The translations under genes were made by a program, and so were the position numbers. Shown here one piece after another: positions 47,708 to 56,209 of a stretch of DNA of 64,000 bases (position 1 is its first letter; the number at the start of each line of letters is the position of its first letter). Source of the stretch: Methanobacteriaceae archaeon (lineage in GTDB: Archaea; Methanobacteriota; Methanobacteria; Methanobacteriales; Methanobacteriaceae). Location of the stretch: NCBI GenBank assembly GCA_900766745.1, contig CAAFWR010000033.1, positions 49,923-113,922 of the forward strand, read 5' to 3'. Under the pieces are notes generated by a model that worked only from the letters and a program-made list of their open reading frames with translations, was not told where the DNA came from and ran no database searches.

Positions 47708-47722
47708 AAAAAAAAGAAAAGA
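47708..47722 (-). terminator. U-run terminator after the duplicated small gene 1
   Basis: TCTTTTCTTTTTTTT-like tract on the minus strand beginning 10 bp after the stop at 47732. No strong stem. Confidence 0.45.
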
Positions 47723-47731
47723 TAAGAGTAA

Positions 47732-47992
47732 TTATTTTTTAATTACTTCAAAAGTATCAATAGTTTCACGAGGAATAATAGCAAGAAGAAGGTTGTGTTG
47801 TCCGGAAATAATCAGTTCTTCATCATTTAAGAAAAAGGAAGATACAAAAGGAACAGTAATGCCGTTTACTTCAATGTCATAAATATTGTTTGTATTGTTT
47901 TCAAAAATATATTTGTGTTCTTGCCAATCTAAACCGCTTTCATCACAATCAAAATTTTCTTTTAGAATTTCTATAATATTTTCAATTTGCAT
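47732..47992 (-). CDS. Small hypothetical protein, tandem paralogue 1
   Basis: 86 aa (from ATG at 47992; GGAG lies 9 bases upstream). No family recognised. It has a helical N-terminus, the highly conserved LKENFDCDESGLDWQEHKY block, then a beta-rich domain with DIEVNGITVPFVSSFFLNDEELIISG and LLLAIIPRETI, an all-beta ligand-binding-like pattern. Paralogue of the gene at 48125-48385, about 65% identical overall. Function unknown. Confidence 0.65.
   Translation of the reverse strand: MQIENIIEILKENFDCDESGLDWQEHKYIFENNTNNIYDIEVNGITVPFVSSFFLNDEELIISGQHNLLLAIIPRETIDTFEVIKK
47910..47964. repeat. 55-bp exact repeat, copy 1, inside small paralogue 1
   Basis: Identical over 55 bp to 48303-48357 in the neighbouring paralogue, coding for the block around FDCDESGLDWQEHKY. 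The rest of the genes differ far more, which suggests recent duplication with local conversion or strong constraint. Confidence 0.8.
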
Positions 47993-48099
47993 ATAAATCA
48001 TCTCCTATGGATTTAGCTACTATTAGAAAAATAACATATATTAAATTATCTAATTATACTCTACAAAACAATAGTAAATCATGCAGAATAATTAGAATC

Positions 48100-48113
48100 A
48101 AAAAATAAAAAAA
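48100..48113 (-). terminator. U-run after the duplicated small gene 2
   Basis: T-rich run on the minus strand (TTTTTTTATTTTTTG type) 12-25 bp after the stop at 48125. Each copy of the duplicated gene thus has its own terminator. Confidence 0.4.
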
Positions 48114-48124
48114 GAGTATAGTAA

Positions 48125-48385
48125 TTATTTTTTAACTACTATAATGGATTCGATAGTTTCAGTTGGAAGTGATGCAAGAACAAGATTATGTTTTCCAGTA
48201 ATGATAAGTTCTTCATCAGTTAAAAAGCATGTCATTACATCATGAATAGTGATACCATTTACATTCATGTCATATATGTTGCCAGTATCATTTACAAAAT
48301 TGTATTTGTGTTCTTGCCAATCTAAACCGCTTTCATCACAATCAAAATTTTCTTTTAAAACATCTAAAATGTCACTCATAATCAT
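48125..48385 (-). CDS. Small hypothetical protein, tandem paralogue 2
   Basis: 86 aa, with an AGGAG SD 8 bases before the ATG. Same layout as the gene at 47732: conserved LKENFDCDESGLDWQEHKY, then NVNGITIHDVMTCFLTDEELIITGKHNLVLASLPTETI. Loss of the PFVSSFFL stretch in favour of HDVMTCFL shows divergence in the beta region. Each copy has its own leader and terminator. Function unknown. Confidence 0.65.
   Translation of the reverse strand: MIMSDILDVLKENFDCDESGLDWQEHKYNFVNDTGNIYDMNVNGITIHDVMTCFLTDEELIITGKHNLVLASLPTETIESIIVVKK
48303..48357. repeat. 55-bp exact repeat, copy 2, inside small paralogue 2
   Basis: Copy of 47910-47964, same orientation, 393 bp apart. Confidence 0.8.
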
Positions 48386-48526
48386 TTAATCATCTCCTAA
48401 TTGATTATGGTAATAATAGAACAATCCCATATATAAATATTTTTTATTGTTCCATATTAGAAATCAAATGCTCTCAGATTTATTTAATAATACTTCATAA
48501 ACCAAATTATAAAATACGTGATAAAT

Positions 48527-48853
48527 ATGATGTGCAATTGGAAAGAAGAAATAGAAAAAATTGATCCAGATATGAAGTTTAGAGCTGACGGAGGATGGTT
48601 GAAAACAATAACCGAACTAGATAAGAGTGTTAAAAATGGATACTCATTAGTAGGAGATTTTGTTAAAGCAGGAGATTTTGAAGAGGAATATAGTGATGGA
48701 TTATACCTTGATTGTAATAAAGAAGATAAAAAAACAACCGATTACAGACTATTTCGGTTTAAAGAAGGAAAAATAAGATTACTAGATATGGTAATTAATG
48801 GAAAGCAAAATTGGGCAACAGATCTTTGGGATGCTGTGGAAGACGAATTATAA
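48527..48853 (+). CDS. Hypothetical protein
   Basis: 108 aa soluble acidic protein, no family recognised. Starts MMCNWKEEIEKIDPDMKFRA, contains GGWLKTITELDKSV and ends in WATDLWDAVEDEL. Several Trp residues and alternating strands suggest a small alpha/beta fold. A GTGAT SD-like element precedes the ATG at 48527, preferred to the upstream GTG. Divergent from the small duplicated genes. Confidence 0.5.
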   Translation: MMCNWKEEIEKIDPDMKFRADGGWLKTITELDKSVKNGYSLVGDFVKAGDFEEEYSDGLYLDCNKEDKKTTDYRLFRFKEGKIRLLDMVINGKQNWATDLWDAVEDEL

Positions 48854-48919
48854 CATTAAGTAAGTATGGTGAAGCATGAACTCTTTTTAAAACAATAAAA
48901 TATTCATCATACTATAATT

Positions 48920-48965
48920 TAAAATAAAAATAAGTTTTTTGAGATTACAATTAAATAGTAATCTC
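48920..48965 (-). terminator. Terminator of the lsm-rpl37e operon
   Basis: Perfect 8-bp inverted repeat GAGATTAC/GTAATCTC (48941-48948, 48958-48965), 9-nt loop, followed on the minus strand by A6 and then a T-rich tract. It stands a few bases beyond a second hairpin that encloses the stop (48971-48997). Confidence 0.6.
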
Positions 48966-48970
48966 TCTAA

Positions 48971-48997
48971 ACAAAGATAAATTATACTAATCTTTGT
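48971..48997 (-). other. Hairpin enclosing the rpl37e stop codon
   Basis: Inverted repeat ACAAAGAT/ATCTTTGT (48971-48978, 48990-48997). The stop codon at 48982-48984 is in the 11-nt loop. No U-run follows directly, so it may protect or pace the 3' end rather than terminate. Confidence 0.5.
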
Positions 48998-49170
48998 CTA
49001 GTAGTTGGTTTTTTGTTTTGCCAGCTGTATCTTCTGAGTTTTTTGGATTTGCCAAAACCACAAGAAGCACAAACTTTTTTACGTATGTGGTAAGTGTTTC
49101 TACCGCATCTTCTACATCTAATATGGGTCTTTTTATTCTTTTTACCCATTGATGGAGTTCCCTTTGACAT
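48982..49170 (-). CDS. rpl37e: 50S ribosomal protein L37e
   Basis: 62 aa zinc-ribbon ribosomal protein; begins [20 protein letters not shown], has CRRCG near 19-23 and CASCG near 34-38, and ends basic ([12 protein letters not shown]). AAAGGAGGTG SD. It follows lsm by 75 bp, the usual archaeal lsm-L37e pair that links RNA processing with ribosome synthesis. Confidence 0.97.
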   Translation of the reverse strand: MSKGTPSMGKKNKKTHIRCRRCGRNTYHIRKKVCASCGFGKSKKLRRYSWQNKKPTTRQRLV

Positions 49171-49245
49171 CGATACACCTCCTTTAACTAAATAATAAAT
49201 AAAATATGTTTTAGAAATTAAAACATATACAACAGCATAATAGTA

Positions 49246-49485
<240 letters not shown>

Positions 49486-49666
49486 CTATATTATTACTAT
49501 TTAATTTAAAATTCAAAATGCAAACTATAAAAAATAACCAGATTTTTCATAGCCAAGTAATCTAATTAGACTAGAAATAGACCTAATTAAAACTAATAAT
49601 AAATTATATGACTAAACTAATATATAAATGTAATTGAAATCCATGATTCTGATAAAAAAAATAAGC

Positions 49667-49674
49667 TATATAAA
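49667..49674 (+). promoter_or_regulatory. Putative TATA box of the PUA-protein operon
   Basis: TATATAAA about 57 bp before the PUA gene ATG at 49731, in a divergent 254-bp region otherwise free of genes. A GAGAG SD comes later in the leader. Confidence 0.35.
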
Positions 49675-49730
49675 TTATTATATAGTTTACCTATAAATAA
49701 TATTATAGCAACTAAAGAGAGATGAAGAAA

Positions 49731-50207
49731 ATGAAAGTGAAAAAAAGAAATTTTTTAAAAAAAAAGAAAATAAAAGAGATAAAAAAAGAACTTGGTGAAT
49801 ATCAAACAATACTTGAAAATAAGAAGAATATTGAAATTTTAGAAGCTGAACCTTATTCATTCATATTAGTTGATAATGAACCAAACTTAATAAAAATAGA
49901 TGGAGAATACTTTCCAACACTTAAAGCAGCACTAGCTAATGAATTTGAAGCAAAAACTGTAGAAGTAGATAAAGGAGCTATAAGATTTCTAACTAACGGT
50001 GCTGATGTAATGAGCCCTGGAATTGTAGCTGCTGATGACAATATTAAAAAAGGAGATATTGTTTTAATCGTTGATGAAACTCATAAAAAACCATTAGCTA
50101 TTGGTGTTAGTCTTATAACTGGTCCAGAAATGGTTGAAAATGATTCAGGAAAAGCAATTGAAACAAAACATTATGTAGGAGACAATATCTGGAACTTTGA
50201 AATGTGA
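49731..50207 (+). CDS. PUA-domain RNA-binding protein (archaeal MCT-1-like)
   Basis: 158 aa. A Lys-rich basic N-terminus (KVKKRNFLKKKKIKEIKKEL) and N-terminal domain lead to a C-terminal PUA domain (about 70-150): EVDKGAIRFLTNGADVMSPGIVAADDNIKKGDIVLIVDE and KPLAIGVSLITG. PUA domains bind structured tRNA/rRNA; this type resembles archaeal relatives of MCT-1/DENR region proteins. ATG at 49731 uses GAGAG upstream. 9 bp before arfB. Confidence 0.85.
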   Translation: MKVKKRNFLKKKKIKEIKKELGEYQTILENKKNIEILEAEPYSFILVDNEPNLIKIDGEYFPTLKAALANEFEAKTVEVDKGAIRFLTNGADVMSPGIVAADDNIKKGDIVLIVDETHKKPLAIGVSLITGPEMVENDSGKAIETKHYVGDNIWNFEM

Positions 50208-50216
50208 GGATTGAAA

Positions 50217-50909
50217 ATGGTTGAATTAAGATTATCAGCAGGAAATGTACATAACCCAAATATTCATAAAATTGGAATAATTGCTCTTGGATCACATTTG
50301 GAAAATCATGGTCCTGCACTTCCAATTGATACAGATGCGAAAATAGCTGCATATATTGCTCTTGAAGCATCCCTTAAATGTGGAGCTAAATTTCTAGGAA
50401 TAATCTATCCTGCACATGAATTAGACGAAATTAATCATGGAAAACATGTGCCTCTGGAAGAATTAAGAGATAATATCATCAATACATTAAATAGTGCTAA
50501 ACATTATCTAGGTATTGAAAAAGTAATTATTGTAAATGCTCATGGTGGAAATATTCCGATAGCTACTGAATTAGCTAATATTGAAGATGCAACTGATTTA
50601 ATTGTAATTTTAAATAATAAAATGATTGAGTCAGAAGGACCTCATGGAGGTAGTGGGGAATTATCTATGGGTCGAGTTTTAGGGATAATTAATGAGGAGG
50701 AAATTGAAAACCAAACCAACCTAGAGAAATATGAAGAAGTTGGTCTATATGGATTCAATAAAGCTCGTAAAAATGACCCAAACATCGAAGCAGGTGCAAT
50801 TGATGTCAAAGAAAATGGAGTTTATGTGGACGAAATATATGGAAAACAACTCTTTGATTTATCTATTAACTCCGTAATATTTGATACTGAAAAGCTATTA
50901 GATTTTTAA
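50217..50909 (+). CDS. FAPy deformylase ArfB, creatininase family
   Basis: Fe2+-dependent 2-amino-5-formylamino-6-ribosylaminopyrimidinone 5'-phosphate deformylase on the way to F420 and riboflavin. Creatininase-type metal motifs: LGSHLENHGPALPIDTD, YPAHELDEINHGKH, VNAHGGNI and GPHGGSGELSM. 230 aa. ATG at 50217 has GAGGA as SD; the TTG two codons upstream is rejected. It is identified by the family plus a methanogen setting; other members are creatininases. Confidence 0.85.
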   Translation: MVELRLSAGNVHNPNIHKIGIIALGSHLENHGPALPIDTDAKIAAYIALEASLKCGAKFLGIIYPAHELDEINHGKHVPLEELRDNIINTLNSAKHYLGIEKVIIVNAHGGNIPIATELANIEDATDLIVILNNKMIESEGPHGGSGELSMGRVLGIINEEEIENQTNLEKYEEVGLYGFNKARKNDPNIEAGAIDVKENGVYVDEIYGKQLFDLSINSVIFDTEKLLDF

Positions 50910-50920
50910 AAAAAAAAGAA
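50907..50920. terminator. AT-rich stretch between convergent arfB and surface protein genes
   Basis: A10-plus run directly after the arfB stop. On the minus strand it reads as a T-run 12-25 bp after the stop of the Ser/Asn-rich protein gene, suiting termination of that gene. Confidence 0.35.
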
Positions 50921-50931
50921 AGAGTAATGAT

Positions 50932-51288
50932 TTAATTGTTATGGGAACTAGAAGTTAAATGATTACTGTCTGAATGATCTCCATCACCAGTAGAATCCTC
51001 CTCACTAGGCGGATTAGATGGTTTATTATTATCAGTATCTTGTTGATGATTATCCTGGTTTGATACATAAACATCCTCAGAAGGAGAATCACTAGAAGAA
51101 ACACTAGAATGAGTATTTACCTCAATATTTGTTGAACTATTATTAGTAGTATTTAATTCGGTTGCATTGTCATCATTAAAGAGATTTAAGGAATAAGTAC
51201 CAACCATTCCTGCAAATACATTAGCTAAACAAAAAGCAATAATGGCCACTACAAAAACAACAAGTACTGCAGCTGATTTTTTTGACAA
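50932..51288 (-). CDS. Ser/Asn/Asp-rich membrane-anchored surface protein
   Basis: About 118 aa: basic start SKKS, one hydrophobic helix (about 7-28), then a low-complexity tail rich in Ser, Asn, Asp, Thr, Glu and His, with PSED, DNHQQ, PSNPPSEEDS and many N-glycosylation sequons. No domain. Start unclear: GGTGAT before the TTG at 51288 suits an SD, but ATG at 51306 or 51303 is also possible. Likely extracellular spacer or cell-wall associated; function unknown. Confidence 0.5.
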   Translation of the reverse strand: MSKKSAAVLVVFVVAIIAFCLANVFAGMVGTYSLNLFNDDNATELNTTNNSSTNIEVNTHSSVSSSDSPSEDVYVSNQDNHQQDTDNNKPSNPPSEEDSTGDGDHSDSNHLTSSSHNN

Positions 51289-51368
51289 TTTTATCACCTT
51301 CATCATTAATTAAATATAACTATTGGTATAAACTTTATTTAAATATTATTATAAAAATAGGCAATATC

Positions 51369-51974
51369 ATGAAAACAATAGCAGAAAACAGTCAAAGCGA
51401 AATTAAAATTAAAAAATCCCAATTTATATGTAGATTATTTCCAACAACAACAAAAGCAGAAAGTAAACAAATAATTCAAAAAATATCTGAGGAATATCAC
51501 GACGCTACACATAACTGTACAGCGTACATAACCGAAGATGGGGAAGGCTATGACGATAATGGTGAACCTAGTGGGACTGCTGGAAAACCAATGATAAATG
51601 CCCTTAAAAAAAATGAACTTCAGAATATAACCGCTATTGTTACCCGCTATTTCGGTGGAATAAAACTAGGTGCTGGAGGACTTGTAAGAGCCTATAGCAA
51701 ATCTGTACTTGAAGCTATTAACAACAGTAAAATTATTGAAATTGAATTTTATGACGTTTACACAATAAAATTTGAATATGTTGACATGAAAATTGTTGAA
51801 AAGGAAATAAGAGACAACAAACTGACTGTCATTAATAAAGATTTTAGTGAAAATATTAACTATGAAGTAATAAGTGCTAATAATATTGATGTTGCAAATC
51901 TTTTTAAAAAATTTACATCAAAAGTTAGTGCTAAATACAAAAATAGAAAAGCATTAAAGAAAATTGAGAATTAA
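51369..51974 (+). CDS. IMPACT/YigZ family protein
   Basis: 201 aa. UPF0029 domain with EYHDATHNCTAYI and GYDDNGEPSGTAGKPM, RYFGGIKLGAGGLVRAYSKSV (about 88-110), then a C-terminal alpha/beta domain. Relatives regulate Gcn2 in eukaryotes; in bacteria YigZ is a putative nucleic-acid or protein-binding factor. The frame opens 29 codons earlier, but the ATG at 51369 (MKTIAENSQS) is the recognised start. 3' end overlaps a rubredoxin gene convergently. Confidence 0.85.
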   Translation: MKTIAENSQSEIKIKKSQFICRLFPTTTKAESKQIIQKISEEYHDATHNCTAYITEDGEGYDDNGEPSGTAGKPMINALKKNELQNITAIVTRYFGGIKLGAGGLVRAYSKSVLEAINNSKIIEIEFYDVYTIKFEYVDMKIVEKEIRDNKLTVINKDFSENINYEVISANNIDVANLFKKFTSKVSAKYKNRKALKKIEN

Positions 51975-51980
51975 CTTCTC
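51966..51980. terminator. Small hairpin in overlapping convergent 3' ends
   Basis: GAGAA/TTCTC inverted repeat (51966-51970, 51976-51980). Its 5-nt loop holds stop codons of both convergent genes (51972-51974 on +, 51971-51973 on -). Confidence 0.35.
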
Positions 51981-52129
51981 ATCTTCCTAAACATTGATTT
52001 TGAAGCCTTACAGGTTGGACATTTAAAAGATTCTTTTAATTCTTCAAATTCTAATCCTGCTTTATAACCTGGAGCTCCTTTTTCAGGGTCATAAACATAA
52101 CCACATTTTCTACATTTCCATTTTTCCAT
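51971..52129 (-). CDS. Rubredoxin-like protein 1
   Basis: 52 aa. Iron site pairs CRKCGY (Cys6, Cys9) and CPTCK (Cys37, Cys40); the spacing and YVYDPEKGAPGYKAG match rubredoxins, but the ending KASKSMFRKMRS is basic and unlike standard ones. Together with two further rubredoxins downstream it forms a small redox cluster. Likely electron donor for peroxide/superoxide reduction systems. Confidence 0.85.
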   Translation of the reverse strand: MEKWKCRKCGYVYDPEKGAPGYKAGLEFEELKESFKCPTCKASKSMFRKMRS

Positions 52130-52172
52130 AAAAAGCACCAAAAAATAGTAAATTAGTTTTTTATTTAAAAAA

Positions 52173-52343
52173 CTAATCTTGTTGTTCGAATTGATCTTTA
52201 CCTACACCACAAAGTGGGCAAACCCAATCATCAGGTAAATCTTGGAAAGAAGTTCCTGGTGCAATACCTGCTGCGTCATCGCCTTTTTGTGGGTCATATA
52301 CATATCCACATACTTTACAAACATAACATACCATATCTACCAT
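52173..52343 (-). CDS. Rubredoxin 2
   Basis: 56 aa. Starts [22 protein letters not shown]; the iron site uses CKVCG... type pairs (CKVC is Cys9/Cys12) and CPLCG (Cys42/Cys45), and [15 protein letters not shown] is the canonical rubredoxin C-terminus. It has an extra Cys6. GAGGTGAT SD. Most standard of the three. Confidence 0.92.
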   Translation of the reverse strand: MVDMVCYVCKVCGYVYDPQKGDDAAGIAPGTSFQDLPDDWVCPLCGVGKDQFEQQD

Positions 52344-52361
52344 ATTAAATCACCTCTAATT

Positions 52362-52523
52362 TTATTCTAATTTAGCAAACATACTTTTTGCTGCACCACA
52401 AATTGGACATTTATATGAATCTGGAAGACTTTCAAAACTTGTACCTGCATCGATTTGTCTATCAGGTTCGCCTACTTCTTCATCATATACATATCCACAG
52501 AGTTTACATTTCCATTTACTCAT
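52362..52523 (-). CDS. Rubredoxin-like protein 3
   Basis: 53 aa. CKLCGY (Cys6/Cys9) and CPICG (Cys39/Cys42), YVYDEEVGEPDRQIDAGTSF and the C-terminus AAKSMFAKLE, shared in part with copy 1 (KSMF). First gene of the three-rubredoxin run read leftwards. Confidence 0.88.
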   Translation of the reverse strand: MSKWKCKLCGYVYDEEVGEPDRQIDAGTSFESLPDSYKCPICGAAKSMFAKLE

Positions 52524-52650
52524 AATAAATTTCTCCTACTAGGTTAATATTATAGTAATAATATTTCTTACTATATAAACTTTAAGGTAAAATTAATCAA
52601 AATTATTAAAATAACATTTATTTCATTATTTCTTTTGAAACAAACATGAA

Positions 52651-53268
52651 TTAGATCATGTTTGGTACTTTTAGATGGTCAGGTAATGGTTTAATTTTAG
52701 CTGGGGTTCCAATAGCTAGATAAAAAGGTGGAACACTATGAATAACAATAGCACCAGCAGCTACAATTGCACCTTCGCAAACTTCAACATCTGATAAAAA
52801 TGTAGTATTTCCTCCAATAGAAGCTCCTCTTCTTATTCTTGGTCCTTGAAGTTTATAGTTTACACGAACTGGGTATTTATCATTAGTAAAACAAGCACAT
52901 GGACCAATAAAAACATTATCCTCAATAATAGAATTTGTAGGAATGTAAACATTAGATTGAATACTTACATTATCCCCAATTGTCACATCTCCTTCAATTA
53001 CAGTATTAGTTCCAATTAACACATCATTTCCAATATTGGTGTTTTCTCTAATAACAACATTATGGCCTGTTTTAAAATTATTACCAATAACAACATCATT
53101 ATAAATGATGGAATTAGAACGAATAGTATAATTATTTCCAATTATAGGTGGTTTAGAGCCTTCTTTATAATTCACTCCAAATTTAATGTTTTCAGAAGAA
53201 GGAAAACGAGGCATATGATAATTTCTTACATCATCTGAACTACCAATTTGACCTAAAAATTTAACCAT
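52651..53268 (-). CDS. Hexapeptide-repeat acyltransferase (left-handed beta-helix)
   Basis: 205 aa. Residues 45-170 are a left-handed beta-helix of imperfect [LIV]G-x4 repeats ([25 protein letters not shown]...[15 protein letters not shown]), then [45 protein letters not shown], the typical transferase C-terminus. Likely N-acyl or O-acyl transfer to a sugar; cell-surface glycan use is inferred. ATG at 53268 is preferred to the TTG before it. Confidence 0.88.
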   Translation of the reverse strand: MVKFLGQIGSSDDVRNYHMPRFPSSENIKFGVNYKEGSKPPIIGNNYTIRSNSIIYNDVVIGNNFKTGHNVVIRENTNIGNDVLIGTNTVIEGDVTIGDNVSIQSNVYIPTNSIIEDNVFIGPCACFTNDKYPVRVNYKLQGPRIRRGASIGGNTTFLSDVEVCEGAIVAAGAIVIHSVPPFYLAIGTPAKIKPLPDHLKVPNMI

Positions 53269-53355
53269 CAAAACACAACCATAATTATTATAATATTGAA
53301 TATAATATTAATTAACTATATATTTTACTATTTGTTGATAAGTAGGTGAAAAAAA

Positions 53356-54375
53356 GTGTATTCCAAAGAAACTCTATTAGATGAGATTAACCTGATTAGA
53401 TTAGAAATAGGTCACGAACCAAACGACATACACATTAAGGACATTTACTTTGATGAAAATATGAACGAGCTATGGATAATAACAGAAGACCGGCCAGATA
53501 AATCCTCAATAATAGGGAAAGGCGGTTGGGTTGTTGGAAAGCTTAGAGAAAAAATAGGAATAAATAAAATTCATGTTGAAAGCTATGACGATTTTCTATT
53601 AAAGAAATATAAATTAGAATTATCTAAAAAAACAATGGATAATTTTGAAAATAATACTCTTGGAATACAACGACTTCGGGCATTAATTAATGAAAAACTT
53701 GAAAAACTCTATCAATTTTACCTAAGTAGATACCTGTCTATGTATGAAAATAAAGAAAGTGATACACAGGATGCAATAGTTGCATTTTCCGGTGGAGTAG
53801 ATAGTAGTTTTTCATTAATCATTGCAAAAAAATTAGGCTTCAATCCAATAGCTGTCACCGTTGATCCTGGAACCATAATACTTCCAAATCAATTTAAAAA
53901 AAACATAGATGCTCTAGTAAAAAAGCTGGATGTAGAACACCATTATATAAAAACCGATTCTTCTAAGCTAATACGAGAATCATTAGACGGGAAGATACAT
54001 CCATGTGGCAGATGCTCAAAAAACATAGAAGAAACAGTACTTAAATATGGAAAAAAGCAAAATATTCCCTTAGTAATCTATGGCGATATGCTTTCAACAG
54101 GAACACAATGCCTAACAAAACAAAAAGGAGAAACAGTAAGATTAAATCTGCCAGCTAGTCTAGCAATAGGAAAACAAGAAATAAAAAGTATAACTAGAAA
54201 ATATGATGTAAAAGAATTTGATGGATTTGGATGTCCACTACTTTATGAAACACATAAAAAACATCCTCATTTTAAAAAATACTCCATACAGAGAATATTG
54301 AGAGAAACACGTTCTTCAGCACTAGAACCTGGAGAAGCGCTAGATTTAATATGGAGTTTCTATAAAACAAGGTGA
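53356..54375 (+). CDS. KH-domain and PP-loop ATPase fusion, probable RNA-modifying enzyme
   Basis: 339 aa, GTG start after TAGGTGA. Residues about 30-80 look like a KH domain with the GKGG loop (54-57) in IIGKGGWVVGKLREK. From 141 the PP-loop fold has SGGVDSS at 145-151 and the later HPCGRCSKN (Cys-x-x-Cys near 217-220) and GYGxMLSTGTQ-like GDMLSTGTQCL. The N-type PP-loop with Cys pairs is found in tRNA thiolation enzymes. It precedes a small zinc-ribbon gene by 4 bp; both likely act on tRNA or rRNA. Substrate unknown. Confidence 0.75.
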   Translation: MYSKETLLDEINLIRLEIGHEPNDIHIKDIYFDENMNELWIITEDRPDKSSIIGKGGWVVGKLREKIGINKIHVESYDDFLLKKYKLELSKKTMDNFENNTLGIQRLRALINEKLEKLYQFYLSRYLSMYENKESDTQDAIVAFSGGVDSSFSLIIAKKLGFNPIAVTVDPGTIILPNQFKKNIDALVKKLDVEHHYIKTDSSKLIRESLDGKIHPCGRCSKNIEETVLKYGKKQNIPLVIYGDMLSTGTQCLTKQKGETVRLNLPASLAIGKQEIKSITRKYDVKEFDGFGCPLLYETHKKHPHFKKYSIQRILRETRSSALEPGEALDLIWSFYKTR

Positions 54376-54379
54376 TAAA

Positions 54380-54574
54380 ATGATGAGAAAAATCTGTCCA
54401 AGATGCGGATCTACAAATGTAAAATGGATAATACCACAAAATTGGTCAATGTGGCGATGTTACACATGCGGATATATAGGCCCCATAATAGAAGGCAATA
54501 AAGAAATGGCTGAAGAAATTCAAGAAAATTATATAAAAGAGCTTGAAAAAGAAAAAGATAAAAAAGAGAATTAA
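54380..54574 (+). CDS. Small zinc-ribbon protein
   Basis: 64 aa. CPRCG (6-10) and CYTCG (27-31) form a zinc ribbon of the treble-clef/RPB9-like sort; then [11 protein letters not shown] and a Lys/Glu-rich helical tail. Probable partner of the upstream PP-loop protein, from spacing. It ends in a bidirectional hairpin shared with argH. Confidence 0.75.
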   Translation: MMRKICPRCGSTNVKWIIPQNWSMWRCYTCGYIGPIIEGNKEMAEEIQENYIKELEKEKDKKEN

Positions 54575-54587
54575 ATCCCTCTTTTTT
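54560..54587. terminator. Bidirectional hairpin, loop containing both stop codons
   Basis: Perfect 9-bp inverted repeat AAAAAAGAG/CTCTTTTTT (54560-54568, 54579-54587). The 10-nt loop holds the + stop (54572-54574) and the argH stop (54571-54573). Its arms give a U-run on either strand. Confidence 0.7.
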
Positions 54588-55989
54588 CATACTCTTCATC
54601 TAAAAAAATACCAATGTTATCCATTGCCAGCTTAACCATTTCTGGAGAAGGGCCTCCTGGAATTTTTCTCATTTTAACATTTTCTAAAGGATTAAGAGCT
54701 TTTTTAACTAATTCGTCATCAAGTTCAAGTTTATCAAAACCTAAATCCATAGCTATATTATCAATATAGGAAGAAGTGATATCTTCTTCACTTAAATCCT
54801 GTTCACTAGCTTCATTAACAATTCTACCAACAATCTGATGAGCTGTTCTAAAAGGAATACCCTTTTCGCGAACCATGATATCAGCTAAATCAGTAGCGGT
54901 TGCAAAATTCTTACCAGCTAATTCCAAACATCTATCTTCATTAAACTCGACAGACAATAACATTTTGGTTACAATACTGAGAGTAGATTCAGCTACATCA
55001 CATGCATTCCATAAATGAGGAGTAATCTCCTGCAAATCCTTGTTATAAGTGTATGGAATAGCTTTTAAAATAGTTAAAATAGTAATTAACTCACCAGTAA
55101 CAGTAGCAGATTTACCACGTGCAAGTTCAGCTATATCTGGATTTTTCTTTTGAGGCATGATGGAAGAAGTTGATGAATATTCATCTGAAATCTCAACAAT
55201 ACCAAACTCATAAGTGCTCCATAAAATAAGCTCTTCACAAATCTTAGATAAAGTAGTACATAAACAAGATAAATCAAAAACGGTTTCAGCAATAAAATCT
55301 CTTGCAGAAACACCATCCATAGAATTTTCAAGATATCCGTCAAAACCAAGTAATTTAGTAGTTAATTCTCTATTAATCGGAAAGCTAGTAGTAGTCATAG
55401 CTGCAGAACCTAAAGGATTTAAGTTTACGCGTTTATAAGTATCATCTAAACGTTCATAATCTCTTTTTAGACTTTGAACATGAGCCATTAAATGATGAGC
55501 AACCGTAATAGGTTGCGCATGTTGAAGGTGAGTATAACCAATGAAAACAGTTTCTAAATGGTCTTTAGCAAATTCAACAATACCTTCAATGAAATTTAAA
55601 ATACCGATTTGGATATTTCTAATTCTTTCACGTAAAACAAGTCTGAGGTCAGTGGCTACCTGATCATTTCTTGATTTTGCAGTATGCATAAAGCCTGCCT
55701 CAGGACCTACAATATCAATAACATATTTTTCAATAGCCATATGCACATCTTCAACTGAATTATCTAACACAAGTGCATCAATACCTTCTTCTTTAAGTTT
55801 ATCTAAAGCTTCTAATATTTTATCGGCAGTTTCACTATCAATAATATTTTCATTTTTAAGCATTGAAGTGTGGGCAAAATTAGTTTTAATATCGGCTTCA
55901 AAAATAATTTTATCAAATTCTAAAGATGAATTATAATCTGCAGCTTCATCAGTCATTTCAGTTTTAAGTCTTCCGTCTCTAATAGCCAC
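54571..55989 (-). CDS. argH: Argininosuccinate lyase
   Basis: Cleaves argininosuccinate to arginine and fumarate. 472 aa fumarase/aspartase superfamily protein: [12 protein letters not shown] near 105-116, [12 protein letters not shown] near 152-163, and signature [13 protein letters not shown] near 270-283. GTG at 55989 is chosen: GGTGAT precedes it, while the upstream GTG overlaps the SD. Normal length. Confidence 0.95.
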   Translation of the reverse strand: MAIRDGRLKTEMTDEAADYNSSLEFDKIIFEADIKTNFAHTSMLKNENIIDSETADKILEALDKLKEEGIDALVLDNSVEDVHMAIEKYVIDIVGPEAGFMHTAKSRNDQVATDLRLVLRERIRNIQIGILNFIEGIVEFAKDHLETVFIGYTHLQHAQPITVAHHLMAHVQSLKRDYERLDDTYKRVNLNPLGSAAMTTTSFPINRELTTKLLGFDGYLENSMDGVSARDFIAETVFDLSCLCTTLSKICEELILWSTYEFGIVEISDEYSSTSSIMPQKKNPDIAELARGKSATVTGELITILTILKAIPYTYNKDLQEITPHLWNACDVAESTLSIVTKMLLSVEFNEDRCLELAGKNFATATDLADIMVREKGIPFRTAHQIVGRIVNEASEQDLSEEDITSSYIDNIAMDLGFDKLELDDELVKKALNPLENVKMRKIPGGPSPEMVKLAMDNIGIFLDEEYEKRGI

Positions 55990-56008
55990 AATAATCACCT
56001 TTTTTTTT

Positions 56009-56054
56009 AAAAAAAAAGAATAATGAAAAAAAGATTAGATAATTAATCTTTTTT
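56009..56054 (-). terminator. Intrinsic-type terminator enclosing the rps27ae stop
   Basis: Inverted repeat AAAAAAGATTA/TAATCTTTTTT (56027-56037, 56044-56054), 6-nt loop; the S27ae stop (56043-56045) is at the loop edge. A run of Ts follows on the minus strand (56009-56018). End of the large translation superoperon. Confidence 0.65.
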
Positions 56055-56195
56055 CATTTCAGTAAATCCACATTTACCACAAGCATATCTATCACCATGA
56101 TCAGCCATAAATACGCCATCACCGCAACGTGGACAGAATTTATTTTTTCTTTCTACTTTGTCGCCATCTACTTTATAAAGACTAGATACTTTCAT
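56043..56195 (-). CDS. rps27ae: 30S ribosomal protein S27ae
   Basis: 50 aa zinc-binding protein of the small subunit. [20 protein letters not shown], then CPRCG and CGKCG zinc pairs (residues 21-25 and 39-43) and FTEMKKD. Last gene of the superoperon, 14 bp after rps24e. GGAGG SD. Confidence 0.95.
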   Translation of the reverse strand: MKVSSLYKVDGDKVERKNKFCPRCGDGVFMADHGDRYACGKCGFTEMKKD

Positions 56196-56209
56196 ATAAT
56201 AACCTCCAT

